Of a DNA stretch of 64,000 nucleotides, positions 37,565 to 47,878 are shown in pieces. Source of the stretch: Cristatella mucedo (lineage: Eukaryota; Bryozoa; Phylactolaemata; Cristatellidae); contig WPIO01000097.1 of the NCBI GenBank assembly GCA_009760855.2, positions 122,001 to 186,000 on the forward strand, in the 5' to 3' direction. How positions within the stretch are numbered: position 1 is the first letter of the stretch; each line of letters opens with the position of its first letter. The position numbers and the translations under genes were made by a program. Under the pieces are notes generated by a model. It was not told the DNA's origin, searched no databases, and saw only the letters and a program-made list of their open reading frames with translations.

Positions 37565-38625
37565 CATAGGATTGTTATCACTTGTATCCTGACGATACCA
37601 AGCTGTATTTGTCGTCAAAACCTTCTTAATCGGCTACAGCGACGGATAGTGTGAATGCTAGAATTGCAGACATTCGATTCTGGATATAAGAAAATTTGCT
37701 TGCACTAAATAAATTAGCACCGAACTGGTAGTTACAGGATACTCTATGCATGCGGCTGGAATAGCAGACTTTTCTCCTCTTATAAGTGATACTGTTGTGC
37801 GACCTCCACCTCGTTCTCGCAATTTACGTACCGCCTTCGACATCCGCCTAATCCTAAAAGTTTTATTAAGAAGACTGCCTCCATAGCTAACCATCACCAT
37901 CGATCCCTATCTAAGACTAGAGACTTCCAAAGCTGGTGACATGCACACAATACAACAAGCTGGTGCTTTCTAGGCTAGATTATTGCAATTTAATTTTGGT
38001 CGAGCTACCGAAAACAGCCCACGGACCACCGAAGCGAGTTATGAATATGGCTGCAAGGTTATTTGATAAATCCCAGAGGTCTAGCCATGTGTCTCCTTGG
38101 CTGAAGGAGCTGCAATGTCTCTCGAATGATCAGCGAATGCATAATCACGGGCCTGGTAAAGCTGACTCCTTCATACCTAGGTGAACTGCTGCAACAGTTT
38201 CAGCCTCCTCGTGCCCGGAGATCCTTCTATGAACAGTAAATTAGCCGCTCTATTTCTTCTCCTTAATACCCTTTTGGCGATCGAAGCTTTTGCTCTGCAT
38301 GTCCTTGACTATAAAACTCATTTCAACAATCCAATCGTAACGACATCGTCTCTCATGCTACCAACGACGTCAGAACCTTTCCAGCCATTCAGAGCTTCTA
38401 CTTCCAGCCCACGTCACTTCCTCGGCCGCCCTCCTACTCAGCCTATGCTTCTCATTTTCTCTTTGCTGAGTGAAGTGAAATCTGATGGCTGTCAAAAGCG
38501 GACTGAAAGCCTCTTGGGCTTCGAGTTCGCGATTGCAAAAGCTCCTTCAAAACACCGCCCATTCTTTGTAGCTTTGTGGCGTTACAGACGGACGTGCATT
38601 ATATTGAATTACCCGCCAATCTTGC
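37565..38625 (+). mobile_element. LINE-2f fragment, heavily degraded
   Basis: RT-derived remnants near 37585 (CYHLYPDDTKLYLSSKPS in one frame) are followed by LSRLDYCNLILVELPKTAHG and MNMAARL, then a LINE-2f-like 3' end (GTGAAATCTGATGGCTGTCA, GGCGTTACAGACGG). Many frameshifts and substitutions are present. Confidence 0.6.
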
Positions 38626-39269
38626 ACTCATCTCTCCGCGTTCACAATCCACGTCTATACCTTTCATTTTCGCCAGACGGAAGACGCTGCTGTGGCGATC
38701 TCGAAAGAGTAGTGCAAGCCATCGGGTGTGCTCACGCCGATGAGTCGGCCGAGCTCCTGCATCTGACCTCATTAGCCGCTGCAAGCGGAGGTGCGCAGGT
38801 TAAGCGTGCCGCGACGGGGGGGGGGGAGGAGCCGAAGACTCAAGACGAAAGGTAAGCGCGTTACGCATAAAGCACCGCGCCAGCCTGCGCAATTCTCGGG
38901 TGAATGACAGTGCATGGTACTAACTATTCGTCAACGTTATTTTCGCAAGCAGGCCCGCATTAAGAAACGCATGAGTCATTTCGCGCGCCCGCGTCAGCCA
39001 AGCGTGTCTCGCTCAGGCGTTCGACGAATAGCTCGTACAGCCATAGACGCCTGGGCGGATCTGTCGATCTATTATCGAGCCGCTAAAAATATCCAACAGT
39101 CGTGTCATCCTACCCATTTAGAATACCAACGTGACGGCACCGTACGCCGCAGTCGCTAATCTACGCGACGCTATTAAGACGCCCTCGCTATAGCTACGCA
39201 GCGACCTCGCGCTCGCTCGCCCGAGAAGCTCCTGCTCCTGCTCCCGGTGACCCAGAGTGTCTCCGCAGA

Positions 39270-39440
39270 GCTGCCGCCGCGGCAGCTCTCGTAGCTGCCG
39301 CCGCGGCAGCTGCGAGAGCTGCGAGAGCTGCCGCCGCTCCTCTCTACGTGCCCTGCGTGCCGCCGCCGCCGCCTCTGCCTCCGCCGCCGCCGCTGCCGAC
39401 GCCGCCTCTGCCTCCGCCGCCGCCGCTGCCGACGCCGTCT
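39270..39440. repeat. GCC/CCG-rich palindromic and trinucleotide repeat
   Basis: Two copies of the palindrome AGCTGCCGCCGCGGCAGCT are followed by two copies of a GCCTCTGCCTCCGCCGCC-type unit. It is the last host-composition sequence before the AT-rich viral segment and may mark a fragile insertion site. Confidence 0.85.
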
Positions 39441-39441
39441 T

Positions 39442-39560
39442 GTTGTAGGAAAATCATCGTTTCGGCCCATTTCCATTTTTTCAAACTACTCATGCTCACT
39501 ATCGTTCGCATTCGCAGTTTTCAAAATGGAAATGATCCGAAACTATGATTTTCCTACAAC
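39442..39560. repeat. Foldback at the host-virus boundary (38-bp arms)
   Basis: The left arm (39442-39479) starts GTTGTAGGAAAATCAT. The right arm (39523-39560) is its reverse complement with 3 mismatches in 38. The spacer is about 43 bp. It begins exactly where composition changes, so it may be the subterminal part of the viral terminal repeat or an independent small hairpin element. No partner copy at the far end can be seen. Confidence 0.75.
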
Positions 39561-39647
39561 ATTAGGACGTTTGTCTTATAGTTTTTATGTTTTGTACATA
39601 AAATAAAAAGAATGTTATAATAAATTTAAAAAATAATAATATAGAAA

Positions 39648-40045
39648 ATGCCAGATTAAGAAAATATTTTGTCATTAAAAGATTTGAAGAAACTATTCAA
39701 TATAATACAAAGATTAGATCGTGTCTAATAAATTTAACAAGAGTTAGATATGCAATTAAACTTATAAACATAGTAATAGCAGTAGGAGAAACTGTTTCCA
39801 GTACTTATATTCAAACATTTCCAGATATTAGTCATATAGTTTCATTCTTTTCAGCACTATCTGTGATGTCTGTAACAGTTGATGGTGTACTAGCAGAAAT
39901 AGATAAACGTAAAAGAAATTCTTTACATGCTAACTCTGAAATTATCTCTAAGATTACTAATGCTTTATCTGATGAGGAAATTACAAAAGAAGAATTTGAA
40001 GGAATTATATTAGGAAGTTCACAACATGAAATTAATGTTGTTTAA
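39648..40045 (+). CDS. Small membrane protein, SLATT-like, left-most viral gene (broken)
   Basis: The start ATG at 39648 is preceded by TATAGAAA. The frame contains an early TAA at codon 4 and changes frame near 39720. Beyond that it is open to TAA at 40043-40045. The body has a hydrophobic pair of segments (AIKLINIVIAVGETVSS and ISHIVSFFSALSVMSVTVDG) followed by KRKRNSLHANSEIISKITNA and a charged end. A double hydrophobic segment followed by a basic helix with a His resembles SLATT-type membrane domains, known from bacterial effectors and viruses. That is a similarity by eye only. It converges with the integrase gene and the two coding ends overlap by 14 bp. Confidence 0.5.
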
Positions 40046-40912
40046 TCACTTGCAACTCCTCTCTTACGAAGCTCCTTTTAGCATCATTTACCCAAAAACG
40101 CGATAATTGTTCTTGCAATACCACTATTCTAACAATAGTATATTTATTCAAACTCCATATTGCATCTGTATCTCTTCTTCTTTTTTCATTTTCTCCTTCA
40201 CCTGGTTCTAATAAATATCCAACAGTTGTTCCTAATTCTAATAACTCTTCTTGTTCTCCTTATTTTCAATGATATTTTGGTTTCTTTAGTTTTACTATTT
40301 CTTTTTTTATTGCTTTAACAGGTTTTTCACCACCAATTGCTCTTTTAAAATTATTATTTAGATAATCAATAATCTGTGGTAAATTATCAATCCACTCTTT
40401 ATTTCTAGTATAATCTCCTTTATTAATACTTTCTAATTCCTTTTCATACTGTGCAATAAATGCTCTCTCAGCTACTGTTCTATTCATTCTTTCAACTAAT
40501 GCAACACTCTTTTTAGTAGTACCTTCTATAACACGTGTTTCATGTCTTTTCATTTCTTTAGCAAACTCTCCTTTAAACTCTGATCCTGGATCTACTGTTA
40601 TCTTTGTAGGCCATTTCAAAGGACCTTTACTATAAATATCTATTATTGCTTGTGTTACTTCTTTAGAAGACTTTGTTTTAAGTGGTCTTGAATCTTTATA
40701 TCTACTAGCAACATCAATAAAACTCAAAGCATATTTATATCCAGAATCATTAGGCATATGCAAAATATCTGCTTGGTGGTTTTCATTAGGTTCAACTACA
40801 TTAGAAAAATGTTCGGAATATTCTTTGGTCTTAGTTTGAATACTTGACTTATATCAGAGTCAGGATTGAACTTATCTTCTTTGTTTCTTTCTTTTAGAGT
40901 TAAAAACAACAT
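40032..40912 (-). CDS. rve-type integrase of Maverick/Polinton type (broken)
   Basis: It would catalyse insertion of the viral DNA into host chromosomes. The DDE residues are visible: D in HQADILHMP, D in TVDPGSEF and E in ALVERMNRT, with 32 residues between the last two. The C-terminal region carries GYLLEPGEGENEKRRRDTDA and IWSLNKYTIVR, typical of Polinton integrases, and ends VREELQVIKQ. The start at 40912 is ten bases from the start of the divergent zinc-protein gene. Breaks: a frame change near 40800-40860 between the N-terminal part and the catalytic core, and in-frame TGA and TAA just after KKPKYH, beyond which the C-terminal domain continues in the same frame. Length of about 290 codons fits the family. 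Confidence 0.9.
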
Positions 40913-40922
40913 TCTATAGAGA
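40913..40922. promoter_or_regulatory. Shared divergent promoter, 10-bp gap
   Basis: The sequence CATTCTATAGAGAATG contains the minus-strand integrase start and the plus-strand zinc-protein start. Between them is only TCTATAGAGA, which carries a TATAGA element on each strand. Transcripts would be nearly leaderless if this is the core promoter. It follows the TATA-next-to-ATG pattern of most genes in this element. Confidence 0.6.
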
Positions 40923-41336
40923 ATGGAAATATTTTGTGATACATGTTTAAATACATTTAATGAAACTGAATACCTTGAAACAGGCCATCCTTATTGTAAA
41001 CCTCCTAAAAGAAAAAGACCAAAACAAAAGTATGAAATACGTTGCGATAAATGTGATTTAGATATGAGTGAAACAGAATCTGATTCTAGTCTTTCACAAA
41101 ATAGTGAAATAATCATTTGTTCATACTGTAACATAAGTTTATAATTATTATAAAAAAGAAAAACCAACTAAATTATATTCTTTAGTAAAGAAACATTTAA
41201 AAAGTGGATGTTATCTTATCCAACTTTTGGTATACATAGATGCTTAGAACATGAATCAATGTGTGCTATTTCAAAACATTTCAAAATTAATCCCACTTGT
41301 TAAGGTAAGCATAAAGCAACAAAGTTAAAAGAGTAA
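40923..41336 (+). CDS. Small cysteine-rich (zinc ribbon-like) protein (broken)
   Basis: I do not recognise a family. The first 73 codons hold three CxxC-type pairs: MEIFCDTC, IRCDKCDLDM and IICSYC, separated by a Lys/Arg-rich stretch (KPPKRKRPKQK), as in zinc-binding nucleic-acid proteins or transcription factors. After a frame change near 41144 the protein-like sequence continues (FSKETFKKWMLSYPTF, HRCLEHESMCAISKH), crosses an in-frame TAA at 41301 and ends at TAA 41334-41336. It is divergent from the integrase, which is often next to regulatory genes in these elements. Confidence 0.55.
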
Positions 41337-41363
41337 TTAGTTTTAATAGTTTACTTATACTTC

Positions 41364-43500
41364 TCAGGAGGGTACATAACTGACCAAGAGGTTTACCTTT
41401 AATTTCCCAAGATTATCAACGAAGTAATACTCATTTGGTAATCTACTGAAATAAGCATAATACTTTAAGTCAACACCACTTGGAGAAGTACTTATTGCAC
41501 GTATTTCACCTGATACAACACTAGTATCTGAACTATATATAAGGATTACACAATAACTTACTCCAACAATCATAACATTCAATATCATTATTAGTGGTGA
41601 AGTTTTATTTTTTCATGAATAAGGTGTTAATAGATTTAGTTTTGAATTTAATGCTTTAGGGTCCATTGAGATTGACATTACTTCGGTTATTTTTTAAACT
41701 GTTTTATCTACATAATTCTTTGTTGCAACATCAGAAGGGTTAACAGGCTCTGCAACATTTGTTATTGAATTTCCACCCATATTGATATTTGTTGTTGAAG
41801 GAAATGCTTTCAATAATACATCTCTTTTCATCCCACCATAAGTACCTCAATAATCATCAATTAATACTACTGGATATCTATTACCTGAATTCCAAAAAGT
41901 AGATGTTTAAGCATGGCTACTCATGTTTAAATCTACCAACATTTTATCACTAGTTTTTCAACATAATTAACTACTTGACTAACATTTACTCCATCACTAG
42001 GATTAATACATGCACCAAGATTAGTAATAGGCTTGCCAGCAAGATTCAGTGATGTTCCTGAATTAACAACAACAATAGTAATAATAGGAATGCATTTGAT
42101 AAAGCGCCCTCAGAGAACTTAATCTCTCTCTAGGCGCTTTACATTTACTGCAAAGGGAAATGCAATTGAATAGTGAGTAATATCATGCTTGATAAACAAA
42201 CAAAATGAATAACATGGTTAGGGGTGATATGCACAGGGTCAGCATGCAAATGTGGTTAGTGGCAGCATGCACAGTGTCAGCACGCATAAGCACATCAAGG
42301 ACGAATCACAGGGATCCACTAAATGCTGTCCTAAATACGTGTGTTTTTAAATTCTTTTTAAATGTGGTCAGGTCTTACGCAGGTCGGGAGGGAGTTCCAG
42401 GCTTTGGGAGCATACGAACTAAATGCACGGTCTCCAAAGGATTTGAGGTTTGTACGGCGTATTTGTAGACCGTTGGATTCCGAAAAGTGGGTGGTACGAT
42501 GCTTGGCCTGATGGAGGAGTATATCTGAGAGATAGGCTGGAGCCAAAGAATGAAGTGACCTAAAAGTGAGCGACAAAACCTTGAAGTCAATTCGTTGCTT
42601 GACTGGTAGCCAGTGCAGGTCGGCGAGAAGTGGAGTAATGTGGCAACTGCGACGCTCACGACATACAAGCCTAGCTGTGGAGTTTTGCACCCGCTGCAAT
42701 CGCCTGATCACACATGCCGGTAGGCCAGCGAGCAGTGATTTGCAGAAGTCGAGACGGGATGTCACGAATGCATGGACCAACTTAGATGTGGTATCCTTAT
42801 CTAAACAAACCCGAATTTCAGTAATGTTATGAAGTTGAAAATAGGCAGATTTGACTGTGGAGCTGATATGGTTGTCTAACGAGAGGTCGCTTTGGAATAT
42901 GACACCTAGATTTCGAGCTGATTCTACTGGAGATATGCTGGCAGATCCAATTTTGAGTGTCAGCCTTTCCAATTTGTGAATCACACTGGGTTTGCCCATA
43001 AGAAGTAAGTTAGTTTTATCGTCATTTAGCTTAAGAAAATTTGCTGCCATCCATGTGCGGATGTCATCAATACATGCAGCAAGTGAGTTGAGAGAATTTG
43101 AGGTGCTCGAAGGCTGGGAGGGATCAAAGTAAACGTACAACTGAGTGTCATCCACATAGAAGTGAAAGCCTAGATTGTGCTTGGCAATCATATCAGCAAG
43201 ACGGAGAGTATAAACCGTGAAAAGAACCAGACCTAGCACGGAGCCCTGAGGTACTCCATATTTCAGAGGTACCTCAGATGATCTTTGTCCATTCACGTCA
43301 ATACTCTGGAGTCTCCCACTGAGATAGGACCAGAACCACTGCAGAGCAAAGTTTGTGTCTGCATAATATTTTGTTACAGCATCAGAGTCATTAACAGGAT
43401 CAGCTAAATTTATAATTCTATTTCCATTTGCATCAAGATCAGACAGAATGAACCCATTATTCTTTGATACATAGTCTTCGCTATGAAACTTTCTGTTCAT
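41364..43500 (-). pseudogene. Fibre-like virion protein with phage-fibre repeats, split by a LINE
   Basis: The gene starts at 43500 (TATAG directly before ATG) and overlaps the end of the YqaJ gene by 20 bp. The N-terminus (DANGNRIINLADPVNDSDAV, then TKYYAD) and the part beyond the LINE (LAGKPITNLGACINPSDGVN; NMGGNSITNVAEPVNPSDVA followed by TKNYVD) repeat the pattern N..I.NL..P....DA..K.YVD. That pattern is typical of trimeric bacteriophage tail-fibre shafts. A C-terminal domain of about 75 codons (ending YFVDNLGKLKVNLLVSYVPS) may be the receptor-binding head. LINE-1f occupies 42057-43352. In-frame TAA, TGA, TAA and TGA occur at positions reading as Gln or Trp. A frame change lies near 41960. 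Confidence 0.7.
42057..43352 (-). mobile_element. LINE-1f copy inserted in the fibre gene
   Basis: It has a tail of AATAATAGGAATGCATTTGA, then RT remnants in one long frame with YGVPQGSVLGLVLF, FHFYVDDTQLY (first D of the usual YADD box preceded by V instead of A) and ISPVESARNLGV. The 5' end is truncated, joining viral sequence at CACTGCAGAG. The left 300 bp are unique, and the rest is duplicated at 49214-50213. Its presence proves the virus lies in host chromosomal DNA. Confidence 0.85.
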
Positions 43501-44288
43501 CTATATCAGTATTTATTAATATTTTAGATCTTTCAAATACTTCTTTAACTATTGGAATAATTCTCGCAAATCTAAAATTATCTTCTATAGTATATCTATC
43601 TATAGTATTTAAATCATACCCATTGCCTTTTATATTATTAAATCTACCATTATCAGAAATTATATTAAACTCAAAATCAAAGTACTTCTCGTCTTTAAGT
43701 AAAAAACATAAAAAAAGTGGTTCTTTAATTGGCATATCAAATTCAAACTTGGTAGGTATTCTAATATTTCCTGCTGCTATGTAATCTATAGGTGCTTCAT
43801 AACAATTCAAAAACCAGGAATACAAATTTCGAATTCAGAATAGAAACATCATCTTAGTTTTAAAACATCCAATCCAAGTAAACACTGTGCTAAACACTGT
43901 TTTGGAATTAACTCTTTAACTATCTTTCTACTTCATAAACATTTAATCTCAATCAATGTATCTTCGTCTATAATTCCATCAGGAGAATATCTAATTACTT
44001 CATCACTAGTAAAATAATCATTTGCATTCTCAATCTTTCTATTTAATTTCATTTCTAGAAATTTAGCAGCAATAGGTTCAAACACCTTTCCGAATAACAT
44101 CTGAGGAAATCTCATTGGTTTAGAATTAGCAATATATTTTTTAGTTTTCTATTTGAAATTAATTCTCTGTTTGTGAACCAAATATCATATTTTCTCCAAA
44201 AATATAATAAATTTCTGACCCACCAATATTTAATTTCATAGACTTTTTCCATTCATCTGAGCCTTGTGTAAAATTTTTCTTTTTCCAT
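43481..44288 (-). CDS. YqaJ/lambda-exonuclease-like nuclease, copy 1 (broken)
   Basis: This family resects DNA ends during viral recombination and replication. The start at 44288 is preceded by GATATA, 22 bp after the MCP stop. Motifs in order: GSDEWKKSM, GGSEIYYIFGENM, MLFGKVFEPIAAKF (family Glu), VIRYSPDGIID (catalytic Asp) and TLIEIKC (ExK). The C-terminal part (IPIVKEVFERSKILINT) ends at TAG 43481 and overlaps the fibre start. Breaks: frame changes in A/T runs near 44270, 44150 and 43800, plus in-frame TAA/TGA codons at least four times. At some runs copy 2 keeps the frame where this one loses it, and at others the reverse. Confidence 0.75.
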
Positions 44289-44310
44289 TATATCTATTAG
44301 TCACAATTTT

Positions 44311-45585
44311 TTAAATATCGAATGGATCGTAAACAGACATTCCTTTATTAAAAGTAAAAGGCGTTCCATAGCCATTAGATGTTAATTCAGCAGTGTTTTC
44401 ACAGATAGTAATATAATGTAACACAATTGTTGTAGCAGGAATTTCTTTACTATTAATACCACCTGCATCAGCACTACCAGCAGCAGCAGCATTAGGTATT
44501 GTAGAATTGAATTCAACACTTACATCAAGTTTTGACGTTACTCAAAGAGGTTCATCACTGTATTGAAGATCAACGACATGAATAGGATAAAGAGATAACC
44601 ACTCAGGATATGTAACACCAACAGGTTAGGTTAATTCATTCAATCCAAGAAATTGTTTTCTAAACGTAGTAAAATCTAGATAAGCAGTTGAACATTTTCC
44701 ATCTTTTGGATAACTACTTCTTGCAACTGTGGGATATTGTTTTGATCCATTAGCAAGAACTGTTACGTTTTTAATACTACAATGGTTAAAAGTACAAGGG
44801 TTTCCAGTATAGCCATTAAATTACACCTTGATTGAAATTTGTTATAAATACATTCTCATATCGTCTAAATTTATAGTTAAGTCTGATTTTCTTTGATCTC
44901 TCACTTGAGATTTCAGCAAGTGCCTTGTGAACACTTTCTCTCGGAGAAATACACGGGACCATTAAACTCATTTTTGTCATATTAATTTTAAATGAAGTCC
45001 AAACACCATTTCCAGGGTCACCAGCAACTCCTCTAGTCATACTTATATTAGTATTTCCACTCGTCCCAGTCATAATAGCATTACAATCATTACCACCAAC
45101 TCTAGTAATTTCTAGAGAAAATTGGGTATTGTAAATGACTTTGTTCAGATCTGCACATAATCTAGAAATTCTTGATAAAGGTAGTGAAATACTGAATGTA
45201 CCAGTATTATCTGTAAGAACACTAGATAAACCTCTTCTATAAACAAATCCAATATTTGAATCACTTGCTGATGAAGCAGCAGGACTTGCATAAGAATAAA
45301 CTTTAGGATTAATATTAGCATCAACTAAACATAAATTATCAATTGAATTACCCTCATCTTTTTTCCAACCTGTTGCAGGTCCTTCTGTTCTATTATAATC
45401 ATTCGGATAACATAGAAGCCCCATAATTGTTGAAACAGTTCACATATTTTGTGTTATACTTTCAAGCTCTTCAGCACCAAGTCTAACTCTCATAGAACTA
45501 AACAACCAAGCACCAGCATTGTTAACTAATCCAGCAGCAAGATTACGGTTAGGAGGTCCATAAGGAACAATGCCATTAACTGCAG
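44311..45585 (-). pseudogene. Major capsid protein, 3' part, copy 1 (truncated at the minisatellite)
   Basis: It corresponds to the portion of the intact-order MCP at 51169-53096 that lies downstream of the minisatellite. Readable segments: NNAGAWLFSSMRVRLGAEEL, GLLCYPNDYNRTEG, LPLSRISRLCADLNK, KQFLGLNELT and PEWLSLYPIHVVDLQYSDEP. In-frame TGA after SITQNM, TAA after NELT and TGA after SDEPL are shared with copy 2. Near 44775 the T run is one base shorter than in copy 2, and here the frame stays open. The 5' part of the gene is missing: beyond the minisatellite the sequence joins a LINE-2f tail. Confidence 0.8.
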
Positions 45586-46195
45586 CACCTGTAGGTACTT
45601 GTACTGCAGCACCTGTAGGTACTTGTACTGCAGCACCTGTAGGTACTTGTACTGCAGCACCTGTAGGTACTTGTACCGCAGCACCTGTAGGTACTTGTAC
45701 TGCAGCACCTGTAGGTACTTGTACTGCAGCACCTGTAGGTACTTGTACTGCAGCACCTGTAGGTACTTGTACTGCCTGTAGGTACTTGTACCGCAGCACC
45801 TGTAGGTACTTGTACCGCGCAGCACCTGTAGGTACTTGTACCGCAGCACCTGTAGGTACTTGTACCGCAGCACCTGTAGGTACTTGTACCGCAGCACCTG
45901 TAGGTACTTGTACCGCAGCACCTGTAGGTACTTGTACCGCAGCACCTGTAGGTACTTGTACCGCAGCACCTGTAGGTACTTGTACCGCAGCACCTGTAGG
46001 TACTTGTACCGCAGCAGCTGTAGGTTCTTGTACTGCAGCACCTGTAGGTACTTGTACTGCAGCACCTGTAGGTACTTGTACCGCAGCACCTGTAGGTACT
46101 TGTACTGCAGCACCTGTAGGTACTTGTACTGCAGCACCTGTAGGTACTTGTACTGCAGCACCTGTAGGTACTTGTACTGCAGCACCTGTAGGTAC
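45586..46195. repeat. 24-bp minisatellite, array 1 (about 25 units)
   Basis: The unit on the minus strand is GTACCTACAGGTGCTGCAGT plus ACAA, encoding VPTGAAVQ in the MCP frame. This array is the most variable: a C/T variant (TACTGC versus TACCGC), one AGCTGTAGGTTC unit, a shortened unit near 45776 and a 2-bp insertion near 45818. No stop occurs in any frame, so long artefactual open frames appear on both strands. Confidence 0.97.
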
Positions 46196-46196
46196 A

Positions 46197-46262
46197 TACA
46201 AAACTCTCCTGCGTAACACCCACATGGTCTTTATAACTTTGTGGAGTTACTGACGGAGATAC
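46197..46262 (-). mobile_element. LINE-2f 3' tip at a rearrangement junction
   Basis: The sequence ACAAAACTCTCCTGCGTAAC ... GAGTTACTGACGGAGATAC matches 55391-55456 in reverse complement. In the other copy it is the end of a 425-bp LINE-2f insertion. Here it is cut where it meets the minisatellite, so it marks the breakpoint of block B copy 1. Confidence 0.8.
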
Positions 46263-46263
46263 A

Positions 46264-47010
46264 AAAAAAAACAATTTTGGAACAGAAGAAAAAGATGGTG
46301 CTTTAAAACATAAAACTTCAGGAAATTATGATATTAACAAAATTTGTATCGCTTTAAACGAGGCTTCAGCAGAAAAGAAAAAAGATCCTGCTAGTGCTAC
46401 TAGCGCATTAGCAATCATTGGCCCAAGAAATCCACATGGAATAAAATTTAGTGTTGATGCAGATGATAAAATAATTATGCAAGTAGGAGGTGATGCTGTT
46501 GTTTTACTTGGAAGTAATTCTATTCCTAATAAACCTGTCGGATTTACTTTTAATAGTATTGGAGATACGTTAGGTTTTAACTCAAATGAGCAAGGAACAT
46601 TTGATCGTGATATGGTTGGAGGAACTCCTTATGTAGCAATTGAAAAAGCAATGTATCTCGCTGGAACTTATAAAGCGTGGAACAAAATGGTTTTACCTGA
46701 TAATAGTAATGTAAAATGGATAAGTGTTGATTGTGATTTAGTTGATCCAGAACTGAATTATATAGAAGAAAAACAAGGTCTTTTAGAACAATCTTCATCT
46801 TTATATGTCATTGACGCTGATGAAATTGCTCCAAGAGAAAAAGTTGATTTGCATATTCCGAATGTATTGTGCTTACCAACAAAGCGTGTTATAGATTCAT
46901 TAAGTACTTTTAAAATTGATTTAACAGACCAAAATGGAAAAAGACTTAATGCAATAACAGACGTTGTAGTAACATTAGTTATTAAAAAAAGTAAAATTAT
47001 ATATAAATGA
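46264..47010 (+). pseudogene. Penton-like protein 2, plus copy, 5'-truncated
   Basis: It is open from the LINE junction to TGA 47008-47010. Features shared with the family: NYDINKICIALNEAS (the I..LN motif after a beta strand), DADDKIIMQVGGDAVVLLGS, IGDTLGFNSNEQGTF, KWISVDCDLVDPELNYIEEK and a C-terminal VVVTLVIKKSK strand. Its stop overlaps the next start as ATGA. The N-terminal third is lost here, and is separated by the LINE in the other copy. Proposed role: single-jelly-roll vertex or minor capsid protein. Confidence 0.6.
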
Positions 47011-47869
47011 CTTTAAGATTAACAAGAAATATTAGGACAGATTATAAAACTAACTACCCTCCAATAATGCTTGGTTCTAAATCTGGGTATAAAAAAGTTG
47101 GATTGAGAAAAGTAGAATTTACTTATTCAAATAAAAACATATCAAGTGTTGTCTTTTCTAAAAAAAAAATGATATGCTTTGGTTTAGACAAAATTATATT
47201 TCAGCGAATAACTTTTCTGTTTCAATTCCAGAAGGATATTATGATACTACTAAGATTTGTACAGCATTAAATAAATCATTAAGTACTATGGGAGCTTATT
47301 ACAATTCTTCGAAAAGAGATAGTACTGGAAATTATTTTAGAGTTGGAGAAAGCGATAAAATAGTTATGCAAGTAGCAGGTGATTTTGTTGTTTTACTAGG
47401 AGATAATATACCATGTGTTATTAATAGCATTGGAGATACATTAGGGTTTAAATCAAATGAAAAAGGATCATTTTCTCCTGATTATGATTATACTACTGGT
47501 AGAGAATCTAACATAATTGAAAAATCATACTATTTCGCTGGTACTTAAAAAGCATAAAATAAAATGAATTTAGATGAGAATAGTGATATAAAATGGATAA
47601 GTGTTGATTGTGATTTAGTTGATCCAGAAATGAATTATATAGAAAGAAAAGAAGGATATTTAGGACAATCTTCATATTTATACACTATTGACGTTAGTGA
47701 TATTTCCCCTGGTGAAAAGGTTGATTTACATATTCCAAATATATTGTACTTACCAACAAAGGGTGGTATAGAACCATTGAGTACTTTTAAAACTAGTTTA
47801 ACAGAACAAAACGGAAGAAGAATTAATTCTACAAAAGATGTTGTAGCTACAATAGAAATGTCAAAGTAA
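47007..47869 (+). CDS. Penton-like protein 1, plus copy (broken)
   Basis: It is a paralogue of penton-like 2 and 3: NYPPIMLGSKSGYKKVGLRK, SVSIPEGYYDTTKICTALNK, SIGDTLGFKSNEKGSF, KWISVDCDLVDPEMNYIERK and an end at KDVVATIEMSK. The start at 47007 follows TATATATAA directly. Breaks: a frame change in an A run of nine at 47160-47168, and two in-frame TAA codons near 47548 and 47557 where penton-like 2 has Tyr and Trp. Glycine/beta-rich composition and the IPEGYYD motif fit the penton-like minor capsid proteins of Polinton-type viruses, which is an assignment by pattern only. Confidence 0.6.
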
Positions 47870-47878
47870 TATAGAGAA

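Larger units (their letters stand above)
42358..45585 (-). repeat. Duplicated block A, copy 1 (copy 2 at 49224-52436)
   Basis: It contains the 3' half of LINE-1f, the fibre 5' end, YqaJ and the MCP 3' part. It is repeated in the same orientation at 49224-52436 with only scattered substitutions (for example near 42404, 42488 and 42510) and several homopolymer length differences. Both copies end in the 24-bp minisatellite. Confidence 0.93.

Noticed and set aside
39257-39476. Open frames rich in Ala/Ser/Pro or Arg on both strands
   Set aside because: They are produced by GCC/CCG trinucleotide repeats; no start context, splice signal or conserved motif.
43464-43784. Plus-strand 106-codon frame opposite YqaJ (also at 50325-50714)
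   Set aside because: It is antisense to the better supported nuclease motifs, and AT-rich composition alone explains it.
45440-46274. Long open frames on both strands encoding VPTGAAVQ, TYRCCSTS, YKYLQVLQ and CRYLYCST repeats
   Set aside because: All frames of the stop-free 24-bp unit stay open. Only the VPTGAAVQ frame is joined to MCP sequence on both sides.
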